This document shows, one piece after another, positions 16,827-26,811 of a stretch of DNA of 64,000 bases. The position numbers and the translations under genes were made by a program. Within the stretch, counting starts at the first letter, position 1, and every line of letters starts with the position of its first letter. Location: positions 77,509-141,508 of the forward strand of contig JANSXX010000010.1 in the NCBI GenBank assembly GCA_024742815.1, given 5' to 3'. The notes beneath the pieces were generated by a model, which did not search any database, was not told where the DNA came from, and saw only the letters and a list, made by a program, of their open reading frames with translations. The DNA comes from HXMU1420-13 sp024742815. GTDB taxonomy: Bacteria > Bacteroidota > Rhodothermia > Balneolales > Balneolaceae.

Positions 16827-18236
16827 ATGGGAAAAACACTTTTTGAGAAGGTTTGGAACCGTCATGTTGTGTCGGAAGTGGATGGCGGACAAGAGATTGT
16901 TTACATCGATCGGCATTTTATTCATGAGGTAACTAGTCCGCAAGCATTTGATGGAATCCGGAATCGAGGTATTGGTCTATTTCGAAAAGATCGAATTGTT
17001 GCAACGGCTGATCATAACGTGCCCACCAAAGATCAGCATCTGCCCATCAAGGATTTTTTAAGCAAACATCAGGTAGATACCCTAACCAAAAATTGCGAAG
17101 AATTTGGAATCGATTTGTACGGACTTGGACATCCTTTTCAAGGAATCGTACATGTAATTGGCCCCGAACTTGGAATAACTAAACCGGGAATGACCATTGT
17201 TTGTGGTGACAGCCACACATCAACGCATGGAGCTTTTGGAACCATTGCTTTCGGGATTGGAACGTCGCAGGTTGAACAAGTGATGGCTACTCAATGTTTG
17301 TTACTTCAGCGTCCGAAAACGATGCGCATCACCATTGAAGGAACATTGCAGAAGGGAGTATTTTCGAAGGATTTGATTCTCTACATCATTTCGAAATTGG
17401 GTACAGCCGGTGGTACCGGATATTTCGTGGAATATGCCGGATCTGCCATTCGTTCGCTTTCGATGGAAGCCAGAATGACGATATGTAACATGAGTATAGA
17501 AATGGGCGCAAGAGGTGGAATGATTGCCCCCGATGAAACTACCTTTGATTACATTAAAGGTCGGAAACACGCTCCGAAAGGAGAAGATTGGGAAAAAGCT
17601 GTAGAATACTGGAGTAGTTTATTTTCGGATGAGGATGCTGTTTTTGACGCAGAATTTAATTTTGATGCGGGTGAAATCGAACCGATGATAACCTATGGGA
17701 CCAATCCCGGAATGGGAATTGGAATCACTCAAAAAGTCCCAACTTCATCTCAAGTTGCAAGTCCAGAATCTCTGAAAAAGTCGCTGGTTTATATGGGACT
17801 GAATGAAGGAGAAACTCTGATCGGGAAGTCTATCGATCATGTTTTTATTGGCAGTTGTACCAATAGCCGAATAGAAGATCTTCGGATTGTAGCGGAGTTT
17901 GTTAAAGGGAAAAAGAAAGCAGAAAACGTGACAGCCATGATCGTACCCGGTTCGAAACAGGTAGAAGAACAAGCCCGGAAAGAAGGATTACATCAAATTC
18001 TGGAAGAGGCCGGTTTCGAATTACGAGAACCTGGTTGTTCGGCTTGTTTAGGCATGAACGACGATAAAATCCCGAAAGGGGAATATTGCGTTTCCACATC
18101 CAATCGAAATTTTGAAGGAAGACAAGGGCCGGGCGCTCGAACTATGTTGGTAAGTCCGCTAACAGCTGCGGTAATAGCCGTAGAAGGTAAAATATCGGAT
18201 GCCCGAAACTATATTGGTGCGGAGGTACCTGCCTGA
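16827..18236 (+). CDS. leuC: 3-isopropylmalate dehydratase large subunit
   Basis: Aconitase-family 4Fe-4S subunit that isomerises isopropylmalate together with LeuD. It has 469 residues. Motifs are VATADHNVPTKDQ, VCGDSHTSTHGAFGTIAFGIG, and the cluster cysteines in FIGSCTNSRIEDLR and GCSACLGMNDDKIP, with STSNRNFEGRQGPGARTML at the C-terminus. It begins three bases after leuA and its stop overlaps the leuD start by one base. Confidence 0.96.
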   Translation: MGKTLFEKVWNRHVVSEVDGGQEIVYIDRHFIHEVTSPQAFDGIRNRGIGLFRKDRIVATADHNVPTKDQHLPIKDFLSKHQVDTLTKNCEEFGIDLYGLGHPFQGIVHVIGPELGITKPGMTIVCGDSHTSTHGAFGTIAFGIGTSQVEQVMATQCLLLQRPKTMRITIEGTLQKGVFSKDLILYIISKLGTAGGTGYFVEYAGSAIRSLSMEARMTICNMSIEMGARGGMIAPDETTFDYIKGRKHAPKGEDWEKAVEYWSSLFSDEDAVFDAEFNFDAGEIEPMITYGTNPGMGIGITQKVPTSSQVASPESLKKSLVYMGLNEGETLIGKSIDHVFIGSCTNSRIEDLRIVAEFVKGKKKAENVTAMIVPGSKQVEEQARKEGLHQILEEAGFELREPGCSACLGMNDDKIPKGEYCVSTSNRNFEGRQGPGARTMLVSPLTAAVIAVEGKISDARNYIGAEVPA

Positions 18237-18829
18237 TGGAAAAATTCGGAATACTTGAATCCACGGTTGTTCCTATTAAAGTGAAAGACATTGATACCGA
18301 TCAAATCATCCCTGCTCGTTTTTTGAAAGCGACTTCAAGAGAAGGATTTGGCGAAAACTTATTTCGGGATTGGCGCTTTGATGAACAAGGAAAGCCAAAG
18401 CCTGATTTTGTTCTAAACTCAGATCGATACTCAGGGTCTATTCTTGTAGCTGACGAAAATTTTGGATGTGGATCAAGCCGGGAGCACGCAGCATGGGCTT
18501 TGGTGGATTATGGGTTCAGAGCTGTTGTTTCCAGTTATTTCGCAGATATTTTCAAGGGAAATGCACTAAATAACGGTCTACTTCCTGTGCAGGTGAGTCA
18601 GGAGTTTTTGAAAGAGATTTTTAAACATACCGAGGAAAATCCTCAGCAATATTTACTCATTAATCTACCCGATCAAACCATATCAATATCAGAAACAGAG
18701 TTTTCTGAGCAATTTGAAATCAACCCTTACAAAAAAATGTGTATGCTGAATGGCTACGATGATATTGATTTTTTATTGAGCAAAAAGGCCGATATTGAAG
18801 CATTCGAGAAGCAGCACATAGAATTTTAG
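18236..18829 (+). CDS. leuD: 3-isopropylmalate dehydratase small subunit
   Basis: Swivel-domain partner of LeuC, 197 residues. It shows VKDIDTDQIIPARFLKAT and the substrate loop NFGCGSSREHAAWAL. The ATG overlaps the leuC TGA (ATGA-type junction), implying translational coupling, and leuB follows after four bases. Confidence 0.96.
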   Translation: MEKFGILESTVVPIKVKDIDTDQIIPARFLKATSREGFGENLFRDWRFDEQGKPKPDFVLNSDRYSGSILVADENFGCGSSREHAAWALVDYGFRAVVSSYFADIFKGNALNNGLLPVQVSQEFLKEIFKHTEENPQQYLLINLPDQTISISETEFSEQFEINPYKKMCMLNGYDDIDFLLSKKADIEAFEKQHIEF

Positions 18830-18833
18830 GAGC

Positions 18834-19949
18834 ATGGACAAACGGATTGCAGTGTTAGCGGGAGATGGAATTGGTCCCGAAGTTGTAAAGCAGGCAATAA
18901 AAGTACTGGATGCCATTGGGCATCGGTTCTCTCACAATTTTACTTACGATATAGCCTTAGTAGGCGCGGCAGCCATCGATGAAACTGGAAGCCCATTGCC
19001 TGATGAAACGATTGAAGCCTGTAAACTATCGGATGGAGTACTTTTCGGTGCAATTGGTGATCCAAAATATGATAATGATCCTTCTGCGAAAGTACGTCCG
19101 GAGCAAGGACTTCTCAAATTGAGAAAGAGCCTCGGATTGTATGCGAATATACGTCCTGTGCATTTATATAACTCCTTAATCGAACGATCTCCATTAAAAG
19201 AAAATCGCATTGTAGGAACGGATTTAGTGGTTTATCGCGAGCTTACCGGAGGGATTTATTTTGGAGAAAAGGGGAGAATGAATAATGGAGCTACGGCTTT
19301 CGACCATTGCGAGTACAGTGTTGTAGAGATTGAACGTGTTGCTAACTTAGCATTTGAAGCCGCACTTCGGAGGCGTAAGAAACTTACCTTGGTAGATAAA
19401 GCGAATGTGCTGGAAACATCACGTTTATGGCGCGAAACTGTTCAGAAATTAGCGAAGAATTTTCCATTGGTGGACGTTGAATATCTGTTTGTGGACAATG
19501 CTGCCATGCAGATTATACAGCGCCCCAATGAGTTTGATGTGATTCTCACTGAAAATATGTTCGGGGATATAATCAGTGATGAAACGAGTGTAATTACCGG
19601 TTCGATTGGATTGTTACCATCAGCCTCGGTAGGTGACAACACCGCGTTATTCGAGCCCATTCATGGGAGTTATCCGGAAGGCGCAGGGAAGGATATTGCC
19701 AATCCTGTGGCTACAATTTTATCGGCTGCAATGATGCTCGATCACTTCGAAATGCATGAAGAAGCGAAGCTGGTTCGCAGTACCGTAAAAAAGGTAATCG
19801 ACAAAGGACTAGTGACTCCGGATTTAAACCCAGAGAGCTTTATAGCTTGTTCAAAAGTTGGGGATGTAATCAGTTTACTCATCGAATCTGATTTGGAAGA
19901 TGAAAACGCCTTTGATAACCTTTTCGAAGGAAATTTGCCTTTGATTTAA
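18834..19949 (+). CDS. leuB: 3-isopropylmalate dehydrogenase
   Basis: NAD-dependent oxidative decarboxylation giving 4-methyl-2-oxovalerate for leucine. It has 371 residues, with GDGIGPEVVKQAIKVL at the start, the substrate loop RELTGGIYFGEKG, and the metal-binding NMFGDIISDETSVITGSIG. Last gene of leuACDB. A diverged second copy of its last 27 codons plus downstream bases lies at 21771-21872. Confidence 0.96.
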   Translation: MDKRIAVLAGDGIGPEVVKQAIKVLDAIGHRFSHNFTYDIALVGAAAIDETGSPLPDETIEACKLSDGVLFGAIGDPKYDNDPSAKVRPEQGLLKLRKSLGLYANIRPVHLYNSLIERSPLKENRIVGTDLVVYRELTGGIYFGEKGRMNNGATAFDHCEYSVVEIERVANLAFEAALRRRKKLTLVDKANVLETSRLWRETVQKLAKNFPLVDVEYLFVDNAAMQIIQRPNEFDVILTENMFGDIISDETSVITGSIGLLPSASVGDNTALFEPIHGSYPEGAGKDIANPVATILSAAMMLDHFEMHEEAKLVRSTVKKVIDKGLVTPDLNPESFIACSKVGDVISLLIESDLEDENAFDNLFEGNLPLI

Positions 19950-19989
19950 CTGATTTTATGGATATATATCAGAAATAAATTTTTTTGAT

Positions 19990-21753
19990 ATGTACGTATT
20001 TAAAGGTCTTTTTTGGGGATTATTACTCACCTTACCATTGCACACTTATGCGCAAGATGAACTAAAAAATCCAAGAGAAGTTATTGTTTCAATCCCTGTT
20101 AGTGGGAATACCGTCGACATAACCGGACACGCAAATCATTTAAATGTTTATGGCGGCGAATTCACGTTGGATCGATTTGAAAATCAAGATGAAGCAATTT
20201 TACTTGACGGATTTAATGACTGGGGCTCGATTAGGTATTCGAAAAGTTTAGCACGTCAAGGTGAAATCACATTGTCGATCTGGGCGAAAGGAGCATCGTC
20301 GACGTCCAATTTTACTTCACTCATTGGCAGGGCATCGTTACAAAATGAAGTTAGGGGCATGGACCCAATTGGAATAAGTATAAATGATGGTGCTGTAATA
20401 CACATATTTGTGGCTGGAGAGCAGTTAGTGTTGGATGAATACCTAAGCGTTGAGTTAAATATTGATCATTGGAACCATTATGCTATGAGCTACAAGCCCG
20501 GTGAATATGTGAGTTTATTTGTTAATGGGACTTTGGTTAGAAAATTTGAAACGGATATTCCTCAGATTCTGCGTGAATCACAAAATGATCTAATTATAGG
20601 GGCATTATCTAAAGCAGAGGTTTTCGGGCGTACTTTTTTTCAGGGAGCAATTGATGAAATATTAGTCGTTCAAAGAGCATTAACACATATTGAAATTAAA
20701 GAGATTTATTCAAAGGGCAGATGGGGAGCAGGAGCTCAAGACCCAATTCTAGACCCTAATTACGAACATTTAGTAGCGTATTTTCCATTTAATGGGAATG
20801 CGGACGATGAATCAGGAAACTTGAATGATGCTCAAGTTATTGACGCAAAACTTTCTTCTGATCGTTTTGGTAACCCGGTCTCATCCTACTTTTTTGATGG
20901 TGAAGGAGATTATTTAGAAATCCCACACAGCAACGAGTTAAGCTCAGGTTCTAAAACAATTAGCTTTTGGTTTAAGAAAGAAAGTAATGAGATTGAAATA
21001 AGTAGTCCCGGTTACTATCTGGAATCTTTACTGTATAAAGCATTTGATACTAGTTATTTGCGTGAATACAGTTTTATCATTTCTAGTTCCTCCTCACCTT
21101 TTCACTTGCTTTATCAAACTGGGAATGAAACAGATAATAGCTTAGTCCAACTCAGATTAAATGATTCTATCGAGGCTTTTGAATGGTATCATATTGTAGG
21201 AATTATTGATTCTACTGGTTATAACGCACTTTACATTAATGGTACATTAATAGATGAGAGTTACACTAATTTTGAACCCGTTAAGAATAATGCACCTGTT
21301 GTAATTGGTAAGGCCTCTTCGTCATCTTCAAGAGCAAGGTATTTTTTGGGAAAGATTGATGACATAAGGATATATAATGAAGTTCTTAACTTAGACAATA
21401 TTCTTTCGTTGTATAGTGAGCAAGGTTTTTTAGAGAACTCAATTTCAGAATTCAATACTTCTACTGATGATGAAACGGAGGATCAGGTTAGAAATCTTAG
21501 ATTATATCAAAACTATCCCAATCCGTTTAACCCATCAACTACCATTCAATTTAGTTTGCAGATACAATCTTCAGTCAAATTAGAGGTATTTGATATCAAA
21601 GGTCATTTGATCGGAACAATTGTTGAATCTCAGCTACCGGTGGGTATTCATAGCTATACCTTTGATGGTAGCGATATTGCATCGGGAATTTACTTCTACA
21701 AGTTGACTACCGATGATCAATCAATAATCAAAAAACTGACATTGGTGAAATGA
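19990..21753 (+). CDS. Secreted protein with two LamG domains and a type IX sorting signal
   Basis: A 587-residue protein with a signal peptide (GLFWGLLLTLPLHTYAQ). It has two concanavalin A-like/LamG domains (about residues 45-245 and 258-465), each with the D-E-x-x-[IV]-x-x-R-A/N-L end motif (IDEILVVQRALT and IDDIRIYNEVLN), and a C-terminal type A sorting domain (about 505-587) with YQNYPNPFNPSTTIQFSL and ASGIYFYKLTTDD. Export by the type IX system and attachment to the cell surface are expected. LamG domains bind glycans or proteins; no catalytic module is present. It is inserted between leuB and the decayed leuB tail. Confidence 0.85.
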   Translation: MYVFKGLFWGLLLTLPLHTYAQDELKNPREVIVSIPVSGNTVDITGHANHLNVYGGEFTLDRFENQDEAILLDGFNDWGSIRYSKSLARQGEITLSIWAKGASSTSNFTSLIGRASLQNEVRGMDPIGISINDGAVIHIFVAGEQLVLDEYLSVELNIDHWNHYAMSYKPGEYVSLFVNGTLVRKFETDIPQILRESQNDLIIGALSKAEVFGRTFFQGAIDEILVVQRALTHIEIKEIYSKGRWGAGAQDPILDPNYEHLVAYFPFNGNADDESGNLNDAQVIDAKLSSDRFGNPVSSYFFDGEGDYLEIPHSNELSSGSKTISFWFKKESNEIEISSPGYYLESLLYKAFDTSYLREYSFIISSSSSPFHLLYQTGNETDNSLVQLRLNDSIEAFEWYHIVGIIDSTGYNALYINGTLIDESYTNFEPVKNNAPVVIGKASSSSSRARYFLGKIDDIRIYNEVLNLDNILSLYSEQGFLENSISEFNTSTDDETEDQVRNLRLYQNYPNPFNPSTTIQFSLQIQSSVKLEVFDIKGHLIGTIVESQLPVGIHSYTFDGSDIASGIYFYKLTTDDQSIIKKLTLVK

Positions 21754-21770
21754 TTCGTTCTTGCTTATAA

Positions 21771-21872
21771 AATCAGTTTACCCATAGAATCTGATCTGCA
21801 ATATGAAAAATGCTTCGATAATCTTTTTGAAGAAAACATGTCTTTGATTTAACTGTTTATATGGATATATAT
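21771..21872 (+). pseudogene. Decayed copy of the leuB 3' end
   Basis: 102 bases align without gaps to 19868-19969 (85 of 102 identical by my count), covering the last codons of leuB, its TAA and 20 bases beyond. The reading frame is still open and reads ISLPIESD...FDNLFEENMSLI against FDNLFEGNLPLI in leuB. There is no start or upstream gene body, so it is a relic of a partial duplication. Confidence 0.85.
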
Positions 21873-21893
21873 GGGGTAATTCAATTCAATATT

Positions 21894-22625
21894 ATGAAAT
21901 TTATCTTATTAATTTCCGCTTTCGCTTTATTAACTGCTTCCTGCTCCATTTTAAATCAGAATTCTAAGTCAGAAATACCGGGATTGGTAGCTCATTATAC
22001 ATTTGAAGGCGACGCTAAAGATGAAAGCAAAAACGGAAATGATGGTGCGATTTTTGGAGCTACTCTTACTAAAGATCGTTTTGGAAAAGAGAAATCCGCT
22101 ATGAATTTTGATGGTAACTCTTCCATAATTGTACCCAATAGTGAATCCTTAAATTTCGGTAAATCAGATTTCGCAATTTCATTATGGTTTAAAGCTGAAA
22201 ATAATGGGAACGAACAATACCAAATTATTAGAAAAGGGAATGACAACAGGACATTCGGACAAGGTAGATGGGTTATCTCACTTGATAATATTGGCCGACT
22301 TAGATTAGTATTTGAGGATTCAAGTGGGAGCTATTTTTTATTTAATAACAGTAAAGAAAGTTTTTTAGACTCAGAATGGCATCACTTAATCGCAATATTT
22401 GACCGTGATAAATCTCTTTCAGTTTTAGTAGATAATGAATGGATTCTGGAAACAAGCGATATCATTTATTATGGCGATAGCGTGAATAGTGCTAATCCAT
22501 TAAAGATTGGTCAGGATGATACTGGTGGGACAAAAAAACGCTTTAACGGTGCTATCGATGATATTAGAATCTATAATCGAGTACTAAGTGACATTGAGTA
22601 TGCTGACCTATTTTATAACGATTAA
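21894..22625 (+). CDS. LamG-domain lipoprotein
   Basis: A 243-residue lipoprotein (LLTASC lipobox at about residues 14-19) with one LamG domain: LVAHYTFEGDAKDESKNGND near residue 35, ISLWFKAENNGNEQYQIIRK, WHHLIAIFDRDKSLSVLVD and the closing IDDIRIYNRVLSDIEY. The start chosen is ATG 21894, which gives a proper signal peptide; an in-frame ATG at 21861 lies within the leuB-tail copy. Likely anchored in the outer membrane; ligand unknown. Related to the second LamG of its neighbour. Confidence 0.8.
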   Translation: MKFILLISAFALLTASCSILNQNSKSEIPGLVAHYTFEGDAKDESKNGNDGAIFGATLTKDRFGKEKSAMNFDGNSSIIVPNSESLNFGKSDFAISLWFKAENNGNEQYQIIRKGNDNRTFGQGRWVISLDNIGRLRLVFEDSSGSYFLFNNSKESFLDSEWHHLIAIFDRDKSLSVLVDNEWILETSDIIYYGDSVNSANPLKIGQDDTGGTKKRFNGAIDDIRIYNRVLSDIEYADLFYND

Positions 22626-22728
22626 AAAAGCATTCAAAGTTTTCGGTACTATTTGACAATTCATTTGCCTTTCTCATATTCATACATATTATTTAAGGGG
22701 AAAAATCACAACAAATTGAGGTGTCATC

Positions 22729-23190
22729 ATGGTTATCAGTTATAAAGCCGCTCAACGAAAAGAGCCAAAGTTTAAAGAACAAGCCATTCAGGTAAAGGAC
22801 TTTATGACCACCAAGCTCATTACGTTCAAACCGGATGAGTCGATGCATACTGTTATAGAAACTTTGGTGGCAAAAGGAATTTCCGGTGCGCCAGTGATTG
22901 ATGACGATGGAAAACTAATTGGTGTTGTTTCGGAAGGGGATTGCCTTAAACAAGTTGTGCGCGGTAAATATTTAAATACTCCTGAACTTATTGGTTCGGT
23001 CGTAAATTATATGACTCCGGAACCCACTTGTGTAGGACCTGAAGAAAACATTATGGAAGTAGCGAAGAAATTCCTTGAACTCAGAATTCGCCGGTTTCCG
23101 GTTCTAGAAAATGGGAAACTGATCGGGCAAATTAGTCAGCGCGATGTAATGGCCGCTATTCAAAACCTGGAGCAAGAACGTTGGAAATAA
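22729..23190 (+). CDS. Paired CBS-domain protein
   Basis: A 153-residue protein made of two CBS motifs: VKDFMTTKLITFKPDESM...GAPVIDDDGKLIGVVSEGD (about residues 22-85) and VVNYMTPEPTCVGPEEN...RFPVLENGKLIGQISQRDV (about 88-145). CBS pairs bind adenine nucleotides and usually act as regulatory modules. No partner domain or enzyme adjoins it, so its target is unknown. Confidence 0.88.
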   Translation: MVISYKAAQRKEPKFKEQAIQVKDFMTTKLITFKPDESMHTVIETLVAKGISGAPVIDDDGKLIGVVSEGDCLKQVVRGKYLNTPELIGSVVNYMTPEPTCVGPEENIMEVAKKFLELRIRRFPVLENGKLIGQISQRDVMAAIQNLEQERWK

Positions 23191-23271
23191 TTCCCTTGCC
23201 GATTCATATCTCACTTTAGAAAAAATCTGGCTACATTCAGCCGAAATCGAAGTTAAATTTATCATTCGGCT

Positions 23272-24861
23272 ATGAAGAAATTCTGCTCAAAGGCTCTATT
23301 ACTGTTCATATTTATTGGATTTGCGGCTTGTAATCAAAACCCAGAAACGGGTAACGATGATTACTACCTACCGTGGGAAGAGTTAGGCGAGCTATTCCAT
23401 GATGTTCAAATGGAAGGGATTTTCCCCGATTCAAAAACTTTTGTTGATTACACCCCAAAACGAGCACCGCAGGAAATTGTGGCGGACTATCAGGCGAGTA
23501 AAAACGACGAAGATTTTTCCTTAGCAGCATTTGTTGAGGAAAACTTCAATCCACCTTTCCAACCCGGCGCTATTGATGTGGATACCTCAAAACCCATGAT
23601 TGAGCATTTAAATACCTTTTGGGCTAGCCTAACCCGAAGCAGTGAAGATGCCGGAGCATACAGCACACTAATTCCGCTACCTAGCGAATATGTAGTTCCG
23701 GGTGGTCGATTTCGCGAAATTTATTACTGGGATTCTTATTTCACCATGATAGGATTAGGAGTTTCTGGTCGCGTAGATTTGATCGAATCGATGCTAGATA
23801 ATTTTAAGTATCAGGTTGAAACGATCGGGTACATTCCGAATGGAAATCGCACCTACTTTTTGGGGCGAAGTCAGCCCCCATTTTTCGGAGCCATGGTTAA
23901 TTTATACGCACAATATACTTCTGAAGAAGAAGCAGCGAAGTATTTGCCGGCACTTCAGGCCGAATACGATTTCTGGATGGATGGGAAAGATCGATTATCA
24001 GCCGAAAATCCCGTATACCGAAGAGTAGTAAAAATGGGTGATTATGTAGTTAATCGATATCACGATGATTTACCTGAACCCAGACCTGAATCCTATCTCG
24101 AAGACATTGAATTGGCACATGGTATGTCGGATGAACGAGCCACTAAATTGTTTTTAGATTTACGCGCTGCTTGCGAATCTGGATGGGATTTTAGTGCACG
24201 TTGGTTCGAAGATGGAAATGATTTTACCACCATAAGAACCAGTGAAATTGCCCCAATTGATTTGAATTCGATTTTGTATCACACTGAGAATGTACTCGCC
24301 GATTTATATGCAGCTACCGGAAATGAATCCAGAGCGGCTGAGTTTGCCTTACTTGCACAAAAAAGAGCTGATGCTATTAATGATATATTCTGGAATGAGG
24401 ATTCGGAACTCTTTATGGATGTGCTATGGGTTGATGGAACATTTACGGAAAGAATAACTGCTGCTAGTTTTTATCCAATGTATTTCAAAGCAGCAGCAGA
24501 AGATCATGGAAAAGCACAAGTTCCACATTTAATGGATAAGCTGCGAAAAGATGGAGGAATGCTCACTTCGGTGTACAAATCAGGACAGCAATGGGACGAG
24601 CCAAACGGCTGGGCACCACTACAGTGGATTGCATACAAAGGATTAGAGCATTATGGGATGAAAGCTGATGCCAAGAAAATGGCTCAAGATTGGTTGGCGG
24701 TTAACAGAAAAGTATATGCATCAACCGGGAAAATGATGGAAAAATACAACGTTGCCGATACCACCTTACTTGCCGGAGGAGGAGAATATCCCACACAAGA
24801 TGGCTTTGGCTGGACCAATGGCATTGCTTTAGCACTAGATGCCGAGATTGATAAGTATTAG
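23272..24861 (+). CDS. treA: Trehalase (GH37), lipoprotein
   Basis: Hydrolyses trehalose to two glucoses outside the cytoplasm. It has 529 residues, with an N-terminal lipobox (FIGFAAC). Both trehalase signatures are present: PGGRFREIYYWDSYF near residues 143-157 and QWDEPNGWAPLQWI near 441-454. The catalytic Asp region is CESGWDFSARWF and the catalytic Glu region is GGGGEYPTQDGFGWTNG. It is nine bases from the RecQ-like gene, so the two could share a transcript without sharing a function. Confidence 0.94.
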   Translation: MKKFCSKALLLFIFIGFAACNQNPETGNDDYYLPWEELGELFHDVQMEGIFPDSKTFVDYTPKRAPQEIVADYQASKNDEDFSLAAFVEENFNPPFQPGAIDVDTSKPMIEHLNTFWASLTRSSEDAGAYSTLIPLPSEYVVPGGRFREIYYWDSYFTMIGLGVSGRVDLIESMLDNFKYQVETIGYIPNGNRTYFLGRSQPPFFGAMVNLYAQYTSEEEAAKYLPALQAEYDFWMDGKDRLSAENPVYRRVVKMGDYVVNRYHDDLPEPRPESYLEDIELAHGMSDERATKLFLDLRAACESGWDFSARWFEDGNDFTTIRTSEIAPIDLNSILYHTENVLADLYAATGNESRAAEFALLAQKRADAINDIFWNEDSELFMDVLWVDGTFTERITAASFYPMYFKAAAEDHGKAQVPHLMDKLRKDGGMLTSVYKSGQQWDEPNGWAPLQWIAYKGLEHYGMKADAKKMAQDWLAVNRKVYASTGKMMEKYNVADTTLLAGGGEYPTQDGFGWTNGIALALDAEIDKY

Positions 24862-24870
24862 CCTATCGAT

Positions 24871-26811
24871 TTGAATGACGCAACGCAATTATTTAAACAA
24901 GCGGAATCCAATTTAGCTAAGTATTGGGGATATTCGGGGTTTCGTGATGGACAGGATACAGTGGTCAATTCTGTATTCGCGAGTAAAGATACTTTGGTTT
25001 TGTTTCCTACCGGCGGAGGGAAATCGTTGTGTTATCAAGTGCCGGCAACGGTATTTGAAGGAATTACTCTAGTGATTTCCCCTTTGGTTGCCTTAATGCA
25101 GGATCAGGTAAAACAACTCAAAGATCGAGGGATTTCGGCGACTTTTATCAACAGTACCATTCCATCTTATGAAGTTGAACAACGTTTAGTGAATGCTAGA
25201 AATGGCATGTATAAACTGCTTTATTGTGCTCCGGAGCGACTTCATAGTCCGCTTTTCCAGGCCGAAATTCAAAAAATGAATGTGGAATTGGTAGCCGTAG
25301 ATGAAGCACATTGTATATCGGAGTGGGGTCATGATTTCCGACCTTCGTATCGAACTATTCGTGAAGCGTTGGCTATACTTCCGGAATCAACACGTTGGCT
25401 TGCACTTACGGCAACGGCAACGCCAGAAGTAAGAAAAGACATCCTTGATAATCTGCAGTTTGTTGAACCGGCGGTAATTTCTAAAGGATTTGCCCGGCCA
25501 AATTTACTTTGGTGGGTTATCCAATCAGAAAATAAAAAACCCGCCATAGAGCGTTCGATTTTGAAAGCTTCAGAAAAGGGTGATGGATTGATGTATGGCG
25601 GGACCAGAAAAAATTGCGAACAATGGGCACACAGATTAACTCAAATTGGATTATCAACCGAAGCTTATCATGCCGGAATAGAATCAGAAAAAAGAAAGCA
25701 AATTCAGCAGCGTTGGATTAGTGGAAAAACCCCAATGGTGGTGGCTACCAATGCATTTGGGATGGGAATCGATAAGCCCGATTGCCGATTTGTGATCCAT
25801 GAAGAAATGCCTTTTTCCATCGAAGCGTATTATCAAGAAGCAGGGCGGGCGGGGCGCGATGGAGCTGAAAGTTACCCAATTTTATTTTACAGGGAATCGG
25901 ATTTCATCCGGGCCAGAAAACGAATTCAGGATAATTATCCAACTTGGGAAGAACTCTCAAAAATATATAACGCTCTGTGCGACGATTTAGGCTTAGCAAT
26001 AGGCTCAGATTTGGAGACTTTTACCTCATTAAATGTAGAGAGAATCAAAACCAGATCCGGTCTTCCGATCTCAATCATACGGTCTGGTATAAAATTGCTA
26101 AGCCAATTTGAAGTATTGCTGGTGCAACAGGAAGTGAAACCAAGAGTGCAACTTCAGTTTGTATTAAGCATGGAAATGATTGGGAAATTCAAAGAACGTT
26201 GTGAAAACCCAGATAAAGCTGAATTCTTGGATAAACTTGTACGATTATTCGGTCACCACGCTTTTTCTAACATGGTTGAATTAGAGACAGAGTTTCTTCT
26301 CGATCGTCTGAAAATCGGACGAAATGGACTTATCAAAGCGTTGAATGTTCTTATGCAACACGATCGTGTTCTGATGTACTCGATGCTGGATGATAACAGT
26401 TTAGTTTGTTTGATCGGCCCCAGAATGCATCTGTTACCCATCCCAAAACCCCAAATTGAAAACTATCGAGATAATCTCCTTGCTAAATTAGATTACATGC
26501 ACGGATATGCAGTAACCGATGTATGTAGAGAAGTGTATCTGCTAAATTATTTCGGGGATGTTCATGCTACAAACTGTGGAAAATGTGACAATTGTAAGAG
26601 GAGCGGGAAAGCTCAAATAGAACCAACGCAACAAGAGATTAATGCGCTGTATGAAGGGTTGAAGTCAGAAATACTATCTGTAACAGATGTTCAAAAACAG
26701 TTAAGCTGGACCTTCGAGCGAGCACATATTGTACTGTCTTATTTGATTCGAGAGGATATTATTGAGCCGATTACTGAAAAACCCGGTTATTACCGCTCAA
26801 AGAATCATTAA
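24871..26811 (+). CDS. RecQ-family DNA helicase
   Basis: An ATP-dependent 3'-5' helicase of 646 residues. It has Walker A FPTGGGKSLCYQ (Lys51), the DEAH box VDEAHCISEWGHDFRPSYR, motif V/VI VATNAFGMGIDKPDCRFVIH and YYQEAGRAGRDG, and a zinc-binding region ending NCGKCDNCK near residues 570-578. A winged-helix-like C-terminal part follows; there is no clear HRDC domain. The start appears to be TTG at 24871. The 3' end overlaps the convergent DUF4296 gene by 41 bases. It is recQ-like, but paralogues are common, so I leave out the symbol. Confidence 0.9.
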   Translation: MNDATQLFKQAESNLAKYWGYSGFRDGQDTVVNSVFASKDTLVLFPTGGGKSLCYQVPATVFEGITLVISPLVALMQDQVKQLKDRGISATFINSTIPSYEVEQRLVNARNGMYKLLYCAPERLHSPLFQAEIQKMNVELVAVDEAHCISEWGHDFRPSYRTIREALAILPESTRWLALTATATPEVRKDILDNLQFVEPAVISKGFARPNLLWWVIQSENKKPAIERSILKASEKGDGLMYGGTRKNCEQWAHRLTQIGLSTEAYHAGIESEKRKQIQQRWISGKTPMVVATNAFGMGIDKPDCRFVIHEEMPFSIEAYYQEAGRAGRDGAESYPILFYRESDFIRARKRIQDNYPTWEELSKIYNALCDDLGLAIGSDLETFTSLNVERIKTRSGLPISIIRSGIKLLSQFEVLLVQQEVKPRVQLQFVLSMEMIGKFKERCENPDKAEFLDKLVRLFGHHAFSNMVELETEFLLDRLKIGRNGLIKALNVLMQHDRVLMYSMLDDNSLVCLIGPRMHLLPIPKPQIENYRDNLLAKLDYMHGYAVTDVCREVYLLNYFGDVHATNCGKCDNCKRSGKAQIEPTQQEINALYEGLKSEILSVTDVQKQLSWTFERAHIVLSYLIREDIIEPITEKPGYYRSKNH

